Program-made: the position numbers and the translations under genes
The notes under the pieces: model-generated
Seen by the model: only the letters and a program-made list of their open reading frames with translations
Database searches by the model: none
Told to the model about the DNA's origin: nothing
Assembly: GCF_030063445.1 (NCBI RefSeq)
Contig: NZ_JASITD010000010.1
Span: forward strand, 1-64,000
Direction: 5' to 3'
From: Hymenobacter sp. H14-R3
Lineage (GTDB): Bacteria > Bacteroidota > Bacteroidia > Cytophagales > Hymenobacteraceae
DNA length: 64,000 nt
In this document: positions 30,253 to 38,265 of the stretch, piece after piece
Layout of the letters: every line of letters starts with the position of its first letter
Position numbering within the stretch: the stretch's first letter is position 1

Positions 30253-30780
30253 CTAGAGTTTTTTATCGAAGCGCCCTTGGGTAACGCGCACGCTGTCGCA
30301 GCCCGGCTTGTAGAGGGTGAAAGCGAAGGTGCCTGAGATGATGCCGGCTTGCTTGTCGAGGCGCGTGATGGTCAGCGTACCTCGGCGGTAATGCACTTCA
30401 TTTTGGTGAAACTCGCATTCCCCTTTACTGCCGTAAAAGAGCCCTTCCTGATGGTTTGGAATAGAAAGAGAATAGGTGCCGGTAGATTTAAGACTATCTG
30501 AAAAAATTATAATGTCTTGTCGAGAAGTGCTGCCCACTGGATAGTATCTATAAGTGCCAATATTCAATGTGCCTTTGCGATAGTTTGGGTCGTAATAGAT
30601 GGAGTAGTTCGAGGTTCCATCATTGCCGCCGGGCAGCCACGGCTGGCCATTGACGAGGCAGCCGAAGGTGTTAGCCCCGGTCTGAGTAGCGGGAGGCAAT
30701 TGGCTGACTGGGTCGGGGTCGCTTTTCTTGCAGCCCAGCAACAGGGCCAGGGGCAGTACCAGCGTTAAGAAATGTTTCAT
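30253..30780 (-). CDS. Small lipoprotein, copy B of a tandem pair (DUF6252-like)
   Basis: A 175-residue lipoprotein: signal peptide with lipobox LLGC (C17), followed by KKSDPDPVSQLPP. The mature part begins NTFGCLVNGQPWLP, which resembles the DUF6252-type domain of unknown function, and ends DSVRVTQGRFDKKL. It is closely related to copy A at 31094-31630; N-terminal linker and the last 45 residues are nearly identical while the middle differs. It is immediately upstream of, and likely co-transcribed with, the disrupted hydrolase gene. Function unknown. Confidence 0.78.
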   Translation of the reverse strand: MKHFLTLVLPLALLLGCKKSDPDPVSQLPPATQTGANTFGCLVNGQPWLPGGNDGTSNYSIYYDPNYRKGTLNIGTYRYYPVGSTSRQDIIIFSDSLKSTGTYSLSIPNHQEGLFYGSKGECEFHQNEVHYRRGTLTITRLDKQAGIISGTFAFTLYKPGCDSVRVTQGRFDKKL

Positions 30781-30855
30781 GATGGAAAAGCGAAAGAGTA
30801 AAGATTATCAAATAAAAGAGTTTTTCAGTAAAAATCAATATTATCTTCTTGTGAA

Positions 30856-31059
30856 TCAGAAAGTAAGGGTTGCTTTACTGAAGCCGGGCAGGTAGGCCAG
30901 GGGCACGGCGGCTTCGAGGAGGCGGCCGGTGGGCACCTGGCTTTTGTCGAGGCGGGCAAAGACGTTGTTGAACTTTTGGCGCACGGGGTCGGGGCTTTGG
31001 GCGCGAGCGGCATGAGCCAGCAGCAGCAGGCTTAGCAGGCAGGTAAAGAAGTGTTTCAT
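30856..31059 (-). pseudogene. Truncated paralogue of the hydrolase gene (67 codons)
   Basis: The frame encodes a signal peptide MKHFFTCLLSLLLLAHAARAQ almost identical to that of the large hydrolase. It is followed by FNNVFARLDKSQVPTGRLLE, which aligns with YQVFAHLDISQVPTGRLLE just inside the hydrolase part of the larger gene (near 29540), and then stops after GFSKATLTF. No trace of the remaining domain follows. The signal joins directly to the hydrolase region, so this copy lacked or lost the lamin-tail-like domain. It is probably a remnant of an earlier duplication. Confidence 0.75.
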
Positions 31060-31093
31060 ACTGGACAAGGGAAAAGGGAAAAGGTGAGGGGAG

Positions 31094-31630
31094 TTAGAGT
31101 TTTTTGTCGAAGCGCCCTTGGGTAACGCGCACACTGTCGCAGCCCGGCTTGAAGAGGGTGAAGGCGAAAGTGCCCGAGATGATACCCGCCTGCTTGTCGA
31201 GGCGCATGATAGTTAAGGTGCCCCGGCGGTAAGTCGTCGTACTATCTGTGTTGCTCCAGTAGCAATTTGTTTTTCTGTCTTGAAACACAACCCCTACGCG
31301 TTTAGGGCTACGAAAGGAATAGGTACCGACCTGAAAATCAGAGAGAATATCAATATAAATATTCTGAAAATATTTACTCGCATCAGGGTATCGGTAGGTC
31401 TGCAAATCAAATACCCCTCCGTTCAAACCCGAGTCATAAGATATGCTGTAGTTAGAAGTGCCATTGTAACCCTGCGGGGTCCACGGCTGGCCATTAACGA
31501 GGCAGCCGAAGGTGTTGGCCCCGGTCTGGGTGGCGGGGGGAAGTTGGCTGACCGGGTCGGGGGCGCTTTTCTGGCACTGGCTCAGACCCAGCAGGGCGGC
31601 CAGCAGAAAGACGGTAGAGCGATGGCGCAT
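31094..31630 (-). CDS. Small lipoprotein, copy A of a tandem pair (DUF6252-like)
   Basis: A 178-residue lipoprotein with lipobox LSQC and the same layout as copy B: linker APDPVSQLPPATQTGANTFG, domain start NTFGCLVNGQPW, and C-terminus GIISGTFAFTLFKPGCDSVR. The central 60 residues diverge strongly from copy B, suggesting that the middle is under different selection or has been exchanged. ATG 31630 gives the signal peptide; a longer frame to 31657 exists. It is followed 35 bp downstream by the truncated hydrolase paralogue. Confidence 0.78.
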   Translation of the reverse strand: MRHRSTVFLLAALLGLSQCQKSAPDPVSQLPPATQTGANTFGCLVNGQPWTPQGYNGTSNYSISYDSGLNGGVFDLQTYRYPDASKYFQNIYIDILSDFQVGTYSFRSPKRVGVVFQDRKTNCYWSNTDSTTTYRRGTLTIMRLDKQAGIISGTFAFTLFKPGCDSVRVTQGRFDKKL

Positions 31631-31962
31631 GAACAAAAGGGTAACGGATGGGAGCAACTGGAAAAGGCTACGTTAAAACGAAGGTGGCAAAGCACCACTC
31701 AACAGCGCAAGCCTAAATTCAAGCTGGTCAGACTTTCAAAACCCTGGATTCGGCAGCTGCGCAAGTACCGGAAGTGGCTTTGGTACACCACAAACCTGTA
31801 AAGCGTAGCGCTGGTGAAGGACTTTAGGTAGTGGACTGAAAGTGACGTGCAACTCCCGGCCGCGGCCGCGTTTGGCGCAACAAAGCCACGGCGGCCGCCC
31901 GGCCCGCTATTCGTGCGTTATTTTGTGGGGCGGTATTCTGCCTGCCGCGCCCGGTTTGTTTC
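31631..31962. other. Intergenic region with no gene seen
   Basis: About 330 bp between the divergent lipoprotein A and EnvC-like genes. I see no convincing ORF or hairpin; a TTATTTTG near 31918 is a possible -7 element for the EnvC-like gene. Confidence 0.5.
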
Positions 31963-33429
31963 GTGACATTTTTCTCGTCTGTTGTTAAGTATTGGCTGGT
32001 GGCCAGCGTGCTGCTGCTGCTGGCCGGCCCCGCGGCGGCCCAGCGCCACCGCCCGGCCAAGGCGCGCAAGGCGGCGGCCCGGCCGGCGGCCAAGGCGCGC
32101 CGCCCTGCCCCGCGCGGCCCGCGCGCCAAGAGCAAGGGCCAGCTGGAGCGCGAGCGCGAGGCGAACATCAGCCGCATTGCGGAGGCGGGTAAAGTGCTGA
32201 CCCAAACCACCCAGAAGAAGCAGGTTTCGCTGGGCCAGCTCAACGTTATCAAGGAGAAGCTGACGGTGAAGCAGGGGCAGATTCAGCACATTTCGACGCA
32301 GCTGCAAGGCATCGAAACCAACGTGCACCAAACGGTGCGGCAGGTGCTGAGCACCCAGGAGCAGCTGGCCCGCCTCAAAATCGAGTACGCCCGGCTCATG
32401 TACGCAGCTTCCAAAACGAGCAGCGGCTTCAACCAGCTCATGTTTTTGTTTGCCGCCGAGTCGTTCAACCAGTTTGTGCTGCGGCTGCGCTACGTGCACC
32501 AGTACACCGAGGAGCGCCAGAAGCAGGCCATGCGCATATTGGGCGCGCAGCAGCAGCTGAGCCACGAGCTCGATGGCCTTACGCAGCAGCGCCAGCGCCA
32601 GAAAAGCTTGTTAACCAACCAGTTGGTAGAAAACAAAAACCTGTTGGGCCTCAAAACCGAGCAGGATGAAGTAGTGCAGCAGCTCAGCCAGCAGGAGCAG
32701 GGCCTGCGCCAGGAGCTGGCCCAGCGCCAGCAGGCCGTGGCCCGCCTCGACGACCTCATTGCCCAGCGCGTGCGCGAAGAAATAGCCCGCGCCGCCCACG
32801 CCGCCCGCCTGGCCGCCATAGCCGCCCGCCGCCGCGCCGCCCGCGCGGCCACGGCCGGCACCCGCCGCCGCCCGGCCGCCGCCCGCAACGACGAGCCCGG
32901 TGCTGATAACCCCGATGACGACGCCAGCGCCAACCCCGAAAGCGACGCCCCCGAAGAAACCAACGCCGACCGCCACGCCAGCCGCGTGGCCCTCACGCCC
33001 CAAACCGCCGCGCTCTCGTCCAACTTTGCCGGCAACCGGGGGCGGCTGCCCTGGCCGGTGGCGCACGGCTTTTTGGCCCAGCGCTTTGGCCGGCACCCGC
33101 ACCCGGTGCTCCGGCACGTAACGGTAGATAACCGCGGCGTGGATATTCAAACTAATGAGGGCGAGGCCGTTAGGTCAGTGTTTGCGGGCCGGGTGCTCAC
33201 GGTGGCGCAGGTGCCGGGCATGAACACCATCGTCATGATTCAGCACGGCGAATACTTTACGGTGTATGCCAAGCTGCGCTCGGTGACCGTGCACGAGGGC
33301 GAGCAGGTGGGCGCCCGCGAGGCCATCGGCACGGCCGCCACCGACGCCGACGGCACGGCGCAGGTGCAGTTTCAGGTGTGGCGCAACTCGGCTAATCTTA
33401 ACCCCGAGAGCTGGCTGGGCCGGAAGTAG
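31963..33429 (+). CDS. EnvC-like murein hydrolase activator (degenerate M23 domain)
   Basis: A 488-residue secreted protein: signal peptide to about residue 27, a very basic Ala/Arg/Lys stretch, a long coiled coil (about 50-270), a low-complexity Arg/Ala then acidic linker, and a C-terminal LytM/M23 domain (about 360-488). The domain has lost its zinc ligands: NRGVD stands where HxxxD is expected, YAKL replaces YxHL and QVQFQVW replaces HxH. It should therefore not cut peptidoglycan itself but activate amidases, as EnvC does. GTG 31963 is the start that includes the signal peptide. It usually follows DUF4292 directly in relatives. Confidence 0.9.
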   Translation: MTFFSSVVKYWLVASVLLLLAGPAAAQRHRPAKARKAAARPAAKARRPAPRGPRAKSKGQLEREREANISRIAEAGKVLTQTTQKKQVSLGQLNVIKEKLTVKQGQIQHISTQLQGIETNVHQTVRQVLSTQEQLARLKIEYARLMYAASKTSSGFNQLMFLFAAESFNQFVLRLRYVHQYTEERQKQAMRILGAQQQLSHELDGLTQQRQRQKSLLTNQLVENKNLLGLKTEQDEVVQQLSQQEQGLRQELAQRQQAVARLDDLIAQRVREEIARAAHAARLAAIAARRRAARAATAGTRRRPAAARNDEPGADNPDDDASANPESDAPEETNADRHASRVALTPQTAALSSNFAGNRGRLPWPVAHGFLAQRFGRHPHPVLRHVTVDNRGVDIQTNEGEAVRSVFAGRVLTVAQVPGMNTIVMIQHGEYFTVYAKLRSVTVHEGEQVGAREAIGTAATDADGTAQVQFQVWRNSANLNPESWLGRK

Positions 33430-33454
33430 GGCAGCGTGCAAGTAGTTAGCGTAA

Positions 33455-33509
33455 AAGAGAGCGTCATGCGCATCTGGCGGCCGCCGCCAGATGCGCGTGA
33501 CGCTCTCTT
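33455..33509. terminator. 26-bp inverted repeat
   Basis: Arms 33455-33480 and 33484-33509 (outer end AAGAGAGCGTCA) pair with one mismatch around a 3-nt loop, between two genes of the same orientation. It probably terminates the EnvC-like transcript. Confidence 0.75.
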
Positions 33510-33528
33510 GTTGACCTGCTGTCCGCGC

Positions 33529-33536
33529 TACCTTTA
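33529..33536 (+). promoter_or_regulatory. -7 element of the 214-aa gene
   Basis: TACCTTTA ends 5 nt before the ATG at 33542, implying a leaderless message. It starts 20 nt after the preceding hairpin. Confidence 0.5.
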
Positions 33537-33541
33537 GCCTC

Positions 33542-34186
33542 ATGCTCAATACTTTATTTCTGGTACTCGCCTTGCCCCTGCCCCAGGGGCCGGGGGCCGA
33601 TACGACCCAAACCTTCGCGGGCGTACTGAACCAGCAATACGCCTGGGGCGTGGTGGGGCTGCAAGATGGCCAGGTGCTACGCGGATTTTTACCTGCCAAC
33701 GCGAACGGCTCAACCGATGTGATACCCTACTACCAGCTGCGCTCCGATGGTAGCCGGCCGCGAAAGCCCAGAGCCCTGACCACCGCGCAAGTGCAGTGGA
33801 TGCGCGTACGGGGCCAGTATTCGGAGCTACTGGGCAAAACCAAGGATGACACTGGCGAGCTGGCCGCCCGCCGCACCACGGGGGCGCTGGAGCTATTCGT
33901 GGTGAAGTCCCGCCCGCCCTTCATTGTCAATTTTATGGGGCCTACGCCGGTGGCGGGCCTGCCCACTGCCAGCGCCGCGCCGGTCTTCCAAGGCCCCGTG
34001 AGCTGGTACCTGCGCCACCCCGGCGCGGCGGCGGTGCGCGTGGAGTCCGGGCGCTTCGCCAGCCAGGTACCGGCCTTTTTGCGCAAAGATGCCGAGCTGG
34101 CCCGCCGCGTGTCCGCCGGCGACGAAGGCTACCGCTTCGCCGACCTAGAAAGCATTGTGCAGCAGTATAATGAGCGCGTGAAATAG
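33542..34186 (+). CDS. Uncharacterised secreted protein (214 aa)
   Basis: Family not recognised. Residues 1-20 look like a short hydrophobic signal sequence (MLNTLFLVLALPLPQG). The rest is soluble, with a strand-rich first half (TFAGVLNQQYAWGVVGLQDGQVLRGFL) and helical C-terminus. There is no cysteine after the signal and no known motif. Convergent with the response-regulator gene across a 33-bp inverted repeat. Confidence 0.65.
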   Translation: MLNTLFLVLALPLPQGPGADTTQTFAGVLNQQYAWGVVGLQDGQVLRGFLPANANGSTDVIPYYQLRSDGSRPRKPRALTTAQVQWMRVRGQYSELLGKTKDDTGELAARRTTGALELFVVKSRPPFIVNFMGPTPVAGLPTASAAPVFQGPVSWYLRHPGAAAVRVESGRFASQVPAFLRKDAELARRVSAGDEGYRFADLESIVQQYNERVK

Positions 34187-34264
34187 GTAGGGTGCGGAGG
34201 TAGAGCCGTTTGTCATTGCGAGCAACGCGAAGCAATGACAAACGGCTCTACCCCCGCACCCTAC
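34187..34264. terminator. 33-bp inverted repeat at convergent junction
   Basis: Arms 34187-34219 and 34232-34264 pair with one mismatch (outer end GTAGGGTGCGG, inner GTTTGTCATTGC); the right arm stops 2 bp before the response-regulator stop codon. GTCATTGCGAG inside recalls the GTCAT-type repeats elsewhere in the window. Confidence 0.85.
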
Positions 34265-34265
34265 C

Positions 34266-34898
34266 CTAAATCAACTGCTGCTGGGCGGCCAGGCGGATGA
34301 GCGACGCCGTGTTGCTGACCTCAAACTTGGTGAGTAGGTTGCGGCGGTGGGTTTCAATGGTGAGAGGACTAAGAAACAGACGGTTACCGATTTCCTGGCT
34401 GGTGAGGCCCTCGGCGATGAGGCGCAGCACCTCGCGCTCGCGGCGGGTGAGCAGGGGCGGGCCGGGCGCGGCGGCGGGCGTGGGGCGCAGCAGCAGCTCC
34501 TGCACTTCGTCGCTGAAATACTTTTTGCCGGCGTGCACGCGGGCGATGGCCTCGGCCAGCTCCTCGGGCGAGGCATTTTTGAGCACGTAGCCGGCCGCGC
34601 CGTGCTCCATCATGCGCAGCACGTAGCTTTTTTCGTTGAGGGTGGTGAGGGCCAGCACGCGCAGGGCCGGGTAGCGGGCCGTGAGCTGGCGGCACACTTC
34701 GGTGCCGCTTTCATCGGGCAGGTTGATGTCGAGCAATACCACGTTGGGGTGGTGCTGGGCCACGGCGGCGTAGGCTTCGGCGGCGGTGGCGCAGGCGGCC
34801 ACTACCGTTACGAAAGCCAGCGGCTCCAGCAGCACTTGCAGGCCGGCGCGCACCAGTTGGTGGTCATCAACGAGCAGCACACGAATGGGAGGGGTCAT
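34266..34898 (-). CDS. LuxR/NarL-type response regulator
   Basis: A 210-residue two-component regulator. The receiver domain has the acidic pair D11-D12, the phosphorylation site D57 (VVLLDINLP) and the conserved Lys in GYVLKNAS. Residues about 148-195 form the LuxR helix-turn-helix (LTRREREVLRLIAEGLTSQEI). ATG 34898 overlaps the stop of the histidine kinase gene in the sequence ATGA, so kinase and regulator are translationally coupled and are almost certainly partners. Regulon unknown; the adjacent outer-membrane protein is one candidate. Confidence 0.95.
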   Translation of the reverse strand: MTPPIRVLLVDDHQLVRAGLQVLLEPLAFVTVVAACATAAEAYAAVAQHHPNVVLLDINLPDESGTEVCRQLTARYPALRVLALTTLNEKSYVLRMMEHGAAGYVLKNASPEELAEAIARVHAGKKYFSDEVQELLLRPTPAAAPGPPLLTRREREVLRLIAEGLTSQEIGNRLFLSPLTIETHRRNLLTKFEVSNTASLIRLAAQQQLI

Positions 34899-36964
34899 AC
34901 ACAATTAATTGAAGGCGAAGTAGCTGCGTCATCGGCTGGGGCCAGGCGCAGGTCGAGGCTGACGGAGGTGCCCTGGCCGGGGGCCGACTGCACCTCCAGG
35001 GTGCCACCCAGGTAGGCGGCGCGGGTGCGCACGCTGCGCAGGCCCACGCCCGCGCCGGCCGCAGTGGGGTCGAAGCCCTGGCCATCGTCCTCCACCACCA
35101 GTTGCAGCTCGGGGCCGTGGCGCATCAGCTGCACCAGCACCTGCCGGGCCCGGGCGTGGCGCAGGGCATTGGTGAGCAGCTCCTGCACCATCCGAAACAG
35201 CGCCACCTCGGTGGCGGGGGGCAGGCGCGGGGCGTCGAGGCCGTGGGTCTGGAGCTGCACGTGCAGCGCGCCGGTTTGCTGCACCGCCTCGCAGAGGTCG
35301 CGCAGGGCCGGGGCCAGGCCGAAGGCCAGCACGGCTTCGGGCAGCAGGTGGCGGGCCATGCGGCGCAGCTCAGCAATGGCCTCATCTAAATGCGTGATGG
35401 CCTGGTTGAAGAGCTGGGCCGGCTCGGGGGGCAGGGTGGTGCGGCTGCGCACGCTGCCCAGGTACAGCTTCACGGTGGCCAGGGTGCCGCCCAGGCCGTC
35501 GTGCAGGTCGCGGGCCACGCGGGCGCGCTCCTCTTCCTGGCCCGCGAGCACCGCCTGGGCCGTGCGCAGCGCCCCGGCCTGGGCCAGCGCGCCCGCCTGC
35601 TGGGCTTGCAGCAGCTGGCGCTGGGCGCGCAGCCGGCGGCGGCTGGCCCACAGGCCCAGCGCCAGCGCGCCCCCGCCCACCAGGGCCAGCACCAGGGCCA
35701 GGTACACGGTATTGAGGCGGCGCGCCTGGCCCAGCGCGCGCTGCTGGTCGCGCAGCTGCTGGGCCTGCTGGCGGGTGCGGTACTGGGTTTCGAGGGTGCT
35801 CGCCTGGCGGCGCACGGCGGCGCTGGCCAGGGTGTCGCGCAGCTGCTGGCCGCGCCGGTAGTAGCCCAGGGCCGCCTGCCACTGGCCGGCATTTTCTTCG
35901 AGCTGGCCCAGGTTGGCGAGCGTGTTCAGCTCCTGCTGGGCGTCGCCGAGGCGCTTGGTCAGGGCCAGGCTGCGTTGCATGAGGGCGTGGGCCGGGTCCG
36001 GGTGGCCCAGCGCTACTTCGAGCTGGCCCAAGCTCAGCAGCAGGCGGGCCTGGTAGCCGGCCGCACCCTTGCGGGTGGCGGCGGCCAGGGCCTGTTGCAG
36101 CGCGGCGCGGGCCGGCGTAGGCTGCCGCGTATACAAATAATACTCACCCAGCTGGGTATAAAACTCGGTGGCGTACAAGGGGTTGCGCTGCACCAGCGGC
36201 CGGGCGGCACGCAGCTGCTGCCAGGCGCTGTCGGGCTGGGCGCGCAGCAGGTAGCGGGTGGCCAGCTGCACGTGCACCGGCACCAGCTCGGGCACGGGGC
36301 CGGTGCGGGCGGCCAGCGCCACGGCTTGCTGCCAGTAGCGGGCTGCTGCCACTGGCTGCCCCAGCTCTTGCAGGCAGTTGCCTATGTTGCAGTACACCGT
36401 GAGGCGGGTGCGGTAGTCGGGCGAGGCGGCCAGCAGGGTGGCGGCTTGCAGGTAGGCGCGCACGGCCGCCGCGTACTGGCCCCGGCGCTCGGCCACGTTG
36501 CCGCGGTTATTGGCCACGCCGGCCCGCAGCCGCTGCTGCCGCGGGCTGGGGGCGGGGCCGGCGAGCTGGTCGGCAGTAGCCTGGGCCAGCGCGCCGTAGC
36601 GGTCGGCGGCGGCATTATCATTCCGAATAATGGCCAACGAGCTGAGCCGCAGCCAGCTCACGGCCCGGCCGTAGCTAAAGCCGGCGCGCGTGCTCAGGGC
36701 CAGCGCCTGCCGGGCGTAGCGGCCCGCCCCGGCCGTGTCGGTGGCCGTGAGGGCCACCGATAAGCGCAGCGCGGTTTTGGCGCGGGCCGAGTCGCTGGTT
36801 TCGGTGCGCAGGGCGGCGCGCAGGCTGTCGGCCTCGGGCGGGGCGGGCTGCTGCGCGGCGGCGGAGTAGCCTGCCAGCAGCCCGGCCGCTACTGCCAGCC
36901 CGCGCCCGCGCCGGCCGCGCAAGGCGCGCCGGGCACACTCAAACAGGAAGCACACGGCTGGCAT
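34895..36964 (-). CDS. TPR-containing sensor histidine kinase (HisKA_3 type)
   Basis: A 689-residue sensor. A signal sequence (about residues 1-36) is followed by five to seven TPR-like repeats in the periplasm (about 40-400), a single membrane segment (LVLALVGGGALALGLW), and then the kinase core. The phosphoacceptor is H488 in ARDLHDGLGG, and the ATPase domain has ELLTNALRHA and DDGQGFD. This layout is common in Bacteroidota LuxR-linked kinases, where the TPRs probably sense an unknown ligand or partner. ATG 36964 is preferred to the open frame up to 37093 because it starts the signal peptide. Confidence 0.92.
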   Translation of the reverse strand: MPAVCFLFECARRALRGRRGRGLAVAAGLLAGYSAAAQQPAPPEADSLRAALRTETSDSARAKTALRLSVALTATDTAGAGRYARQALALSTRAGFSYGRAVSWLRLSSLAIIRNDNAAADRYGALAQATADQLAGPAPSPRQQRLRAGVANNRGNVAERRGQYAAAVRAYLQAATLLAASPDYRTRLTVYCNIGNCLQELGQPVAAARYWQQAVALAARTGPVPELVPVHVQLATRYLLRAQPDSAWQQLRAARPLVQRNPLYATEFYTQLGEYYLYTRQPTPARAALQQALAAATRKGAAGYQARLLLSLGQLEVALGHPDPAHALMQRSLALTKRLGDAQQELNTLANLGQLEENAGQWQAALGYYRRGQQLRDTLASAAVRRQASTLETQYRTRQQAQQLRDQQRALGQARRLNTVYLALVLALVGGGALALGLWASRRRLRAQRQLLQAQQAGALAQAGALRTAQAVLAGQEEERARVARDLHDGLGGTLATVKLYLGSVRSRTTLPPEPAQLFNQAITHLDEAIAELRRMARHLLPEAVLAFGLAPALRDLCEAVQQTGALHVQLQTHGLDAPRLPPATEVALFRMVQELLTNALRHARARQVLVQLMRHGPELQLVVEDDGQGFDPTAAGAGVGLRSVRTRAAYLGGTLEVQSAPGQGTSVSLDLRLAPADDAATSPSINCV

Positions 36965-37224
36965 AGGCCCGCAAACTTGCGCATAATCTGGCGGCAAAAC
37001 CAGGGCTGGCGAAAAACTACTGGTTTTCTGGTAGGGCAAATTACCGCTTTCCCGTGACGCGCGCCGGAATGAGCCGGGGGAGCTTTGTCTCATTCTTTCA
37101 CCCCGCTTTTGCCCATGTCTACCGTCCCAGCTCTGGCCGCCGCTCAGTCGCCCTAGTGGTTACTAAACTGCTCATTAGCAGGTTTATTGCCTTTTTCTTA
37201 ACTCCCTCCTTTTCTGCGTTTATC

Positions 37225-38157
37225 ATGAAAAATATTCTCTGCTGCCTTGGCCTGCTGGCCGGCCTTGCCACGCCCGCCGCCGCCCAGGACCGCCGGGCCG
37301 CGCTGCCAGCCCCCGTTGCCCGCCCGGCCGTGTGGAACGCCGGCTCCCGGCCCGGTAGCCGCGCCGATATGCCGGCCTCGCCCCGCCCGGGCTGGCAGCC
37401 GGCGTGCCCCACCTACCGCACGCTGGATGTAGCCAGCGTGGCCTTGGGCGTGCTGCAAACCGTGCACATGGTCCGCTTTCTGCGTGCTCACCCCGAGGTG
37501 CTGACGACGTACCCGGCCGCGCCGGAGCCAACGTGCTTCGGCCGCCGCTGGGCTGCCGCCGCGGTAGGCCGCCCGGCGGGTAGCGGCGCGCTGGCCGCCC
37601 GGTTTGGGGTGAAAGCGGGCTTCAACCTGGCTGGCATCACGGGTAGCAATGACCGGGGCTACAAGTACCGGGGCGGTTTCAGCGCCGGTTTCATGGCCGA
37701 TGTTCCCTTCAATGAGCTGGTTTCCTTCCACCCCGAGCTGCTGTATGCGCAGAAGGGAGCCCGGTACAGCGGCACCGATGAGCTAAGCGGTATTCCGGTT
37801 GGCATCGACGGCACCCTGCGGCTGCACTACCTCGACCTGCCCTTGCTGGCGCGCCTCAAAACCGGTGGGTTTTTTGTGGAGGCCGGCCCGCAGCTGGGCT
37901 ACCTGCTGGGAGTGCGCGAAGAGGCCACGGCTACCATTGCTGGCCTGGGGCCCTTCGCCGACAGCAATACTGACCTCGCCGGCTATCGCCGGCTTGACGT
38001 AGGCTACGTGCTGGGCGTGGGCTATCAACTGCCGCAGGGCCTCGAAGCCAGCCTGCGCTACAACGGCGGCTTATCCGACCTGCAAAACCCCTCCGATGAC
38101 CCGAAGCTGCGTAACTCAGTCTTTCAGTTGCAGGTTGGGTATGCGTTTGGTAAGTAG
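37225..38157 (+). CDS. Outer-membrane beta-barrel protein (PorT/OmpW-like)
   Basis: A 310-residue protein with a signal peptide MKNILCCLGLLAGLATPAAAQ. The C-terminal 190 residues form a small barrel (GVKAGFNLAGITGSNDRGYK ... FHPELLYAQKGARY ... LHYLDLPLLARLK ... FEVGYAFGK-like ending), typical of the 'outer membrane beta-barrel' proteins of Bacteroidota; the final aromatic-ending strand is present. The N-terminal region is rich in Pro/Ala and probably periplasmic. It is divergent from the two-component genes and could be one of their targets, though nothing in the sequence proves it. Confidence 0.88.
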   Translation: MKNILCCLGLLAGLATPAAAQDRRAALPAPVARPAVWNAGSRPGSRADMPASPRPGWQPACPTYRTLDVASVALGVLQTVHMVRFLRAHPEVLTTYPAAPEPTCFGRRWAAAAVGRPAGSGALAARFGVKAGFNLAGITGSNDRGYKYRGGFSAGFMADVPFNELVSFHPELLYAQKGARYSGTDELSGIPVGIDGTLRLHYLDLPLLARLKTGGFFVEAGPQLGYLLGVREEATATIAGLGPFADSNTDLAGYRRLDVGYVLGVGYQLPQGLEASLRYNGGLSDLQNPSDDPKLRNSVFQLQVGYAFGK

Positions 38158-38171
38158 TTGATATAAAGAAA

Positions 38172-38258
38172 GTAGGGTAAGCTTTAGCTTGCCGGGGGGC
38201 GCGCCGACTAGGAATTTCCCAGTTGGCGCGCCCCCCGGCAAGCTAAAGCTTACCCTAC
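38172..38258. repeat. Perfect 34-bp inverted repeat, GTAGGGTAAGCTTTAGCTTG family
   Basis: Arms 38172-38205 and 38225-38258 are exact complements separated by 19 nt. The outer GTAGGGTAAGCTTTAGCTTG plus CCGG is shared with 43863-43963 and, with single changes, with 51994-52086, while the inner part and spacer are unique. It separates the barrel and deaminase genes. Confidence 0.92.
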
Positions 38259-38265
38259 GTTTTTA

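Larger units (their letters stand above)
30221..31190. repeat. Direct duplication of lipoprotein 3' end plus following leader
   Basis: Nucleotides from the hydrolase signal-peptide start back through the lipoprotein C-terminus are repeated about 840 bp apart (30221-30345 and 31057-31185). Both copies share GGGAAAAGGTGAGGG before the lipoprotein stop and the run encoding the common C-terminus. This marks a tandem duplication of the lipoprotein/hydrolase unit. Confidence 0.75.

Noticed and set aside
26496-31630. Toxin-antitoxin or contact-dependent inhibition locus
   Set aside because: The genes encode exported lipoproteins and a lipase-like hydrolase with T9SS signals; no toxin or immunity domain is recognisable.
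35390-36763. 457-codon plus-strand frame
   Set aside because: Antisense to the histidine kinase; no recognisable features.
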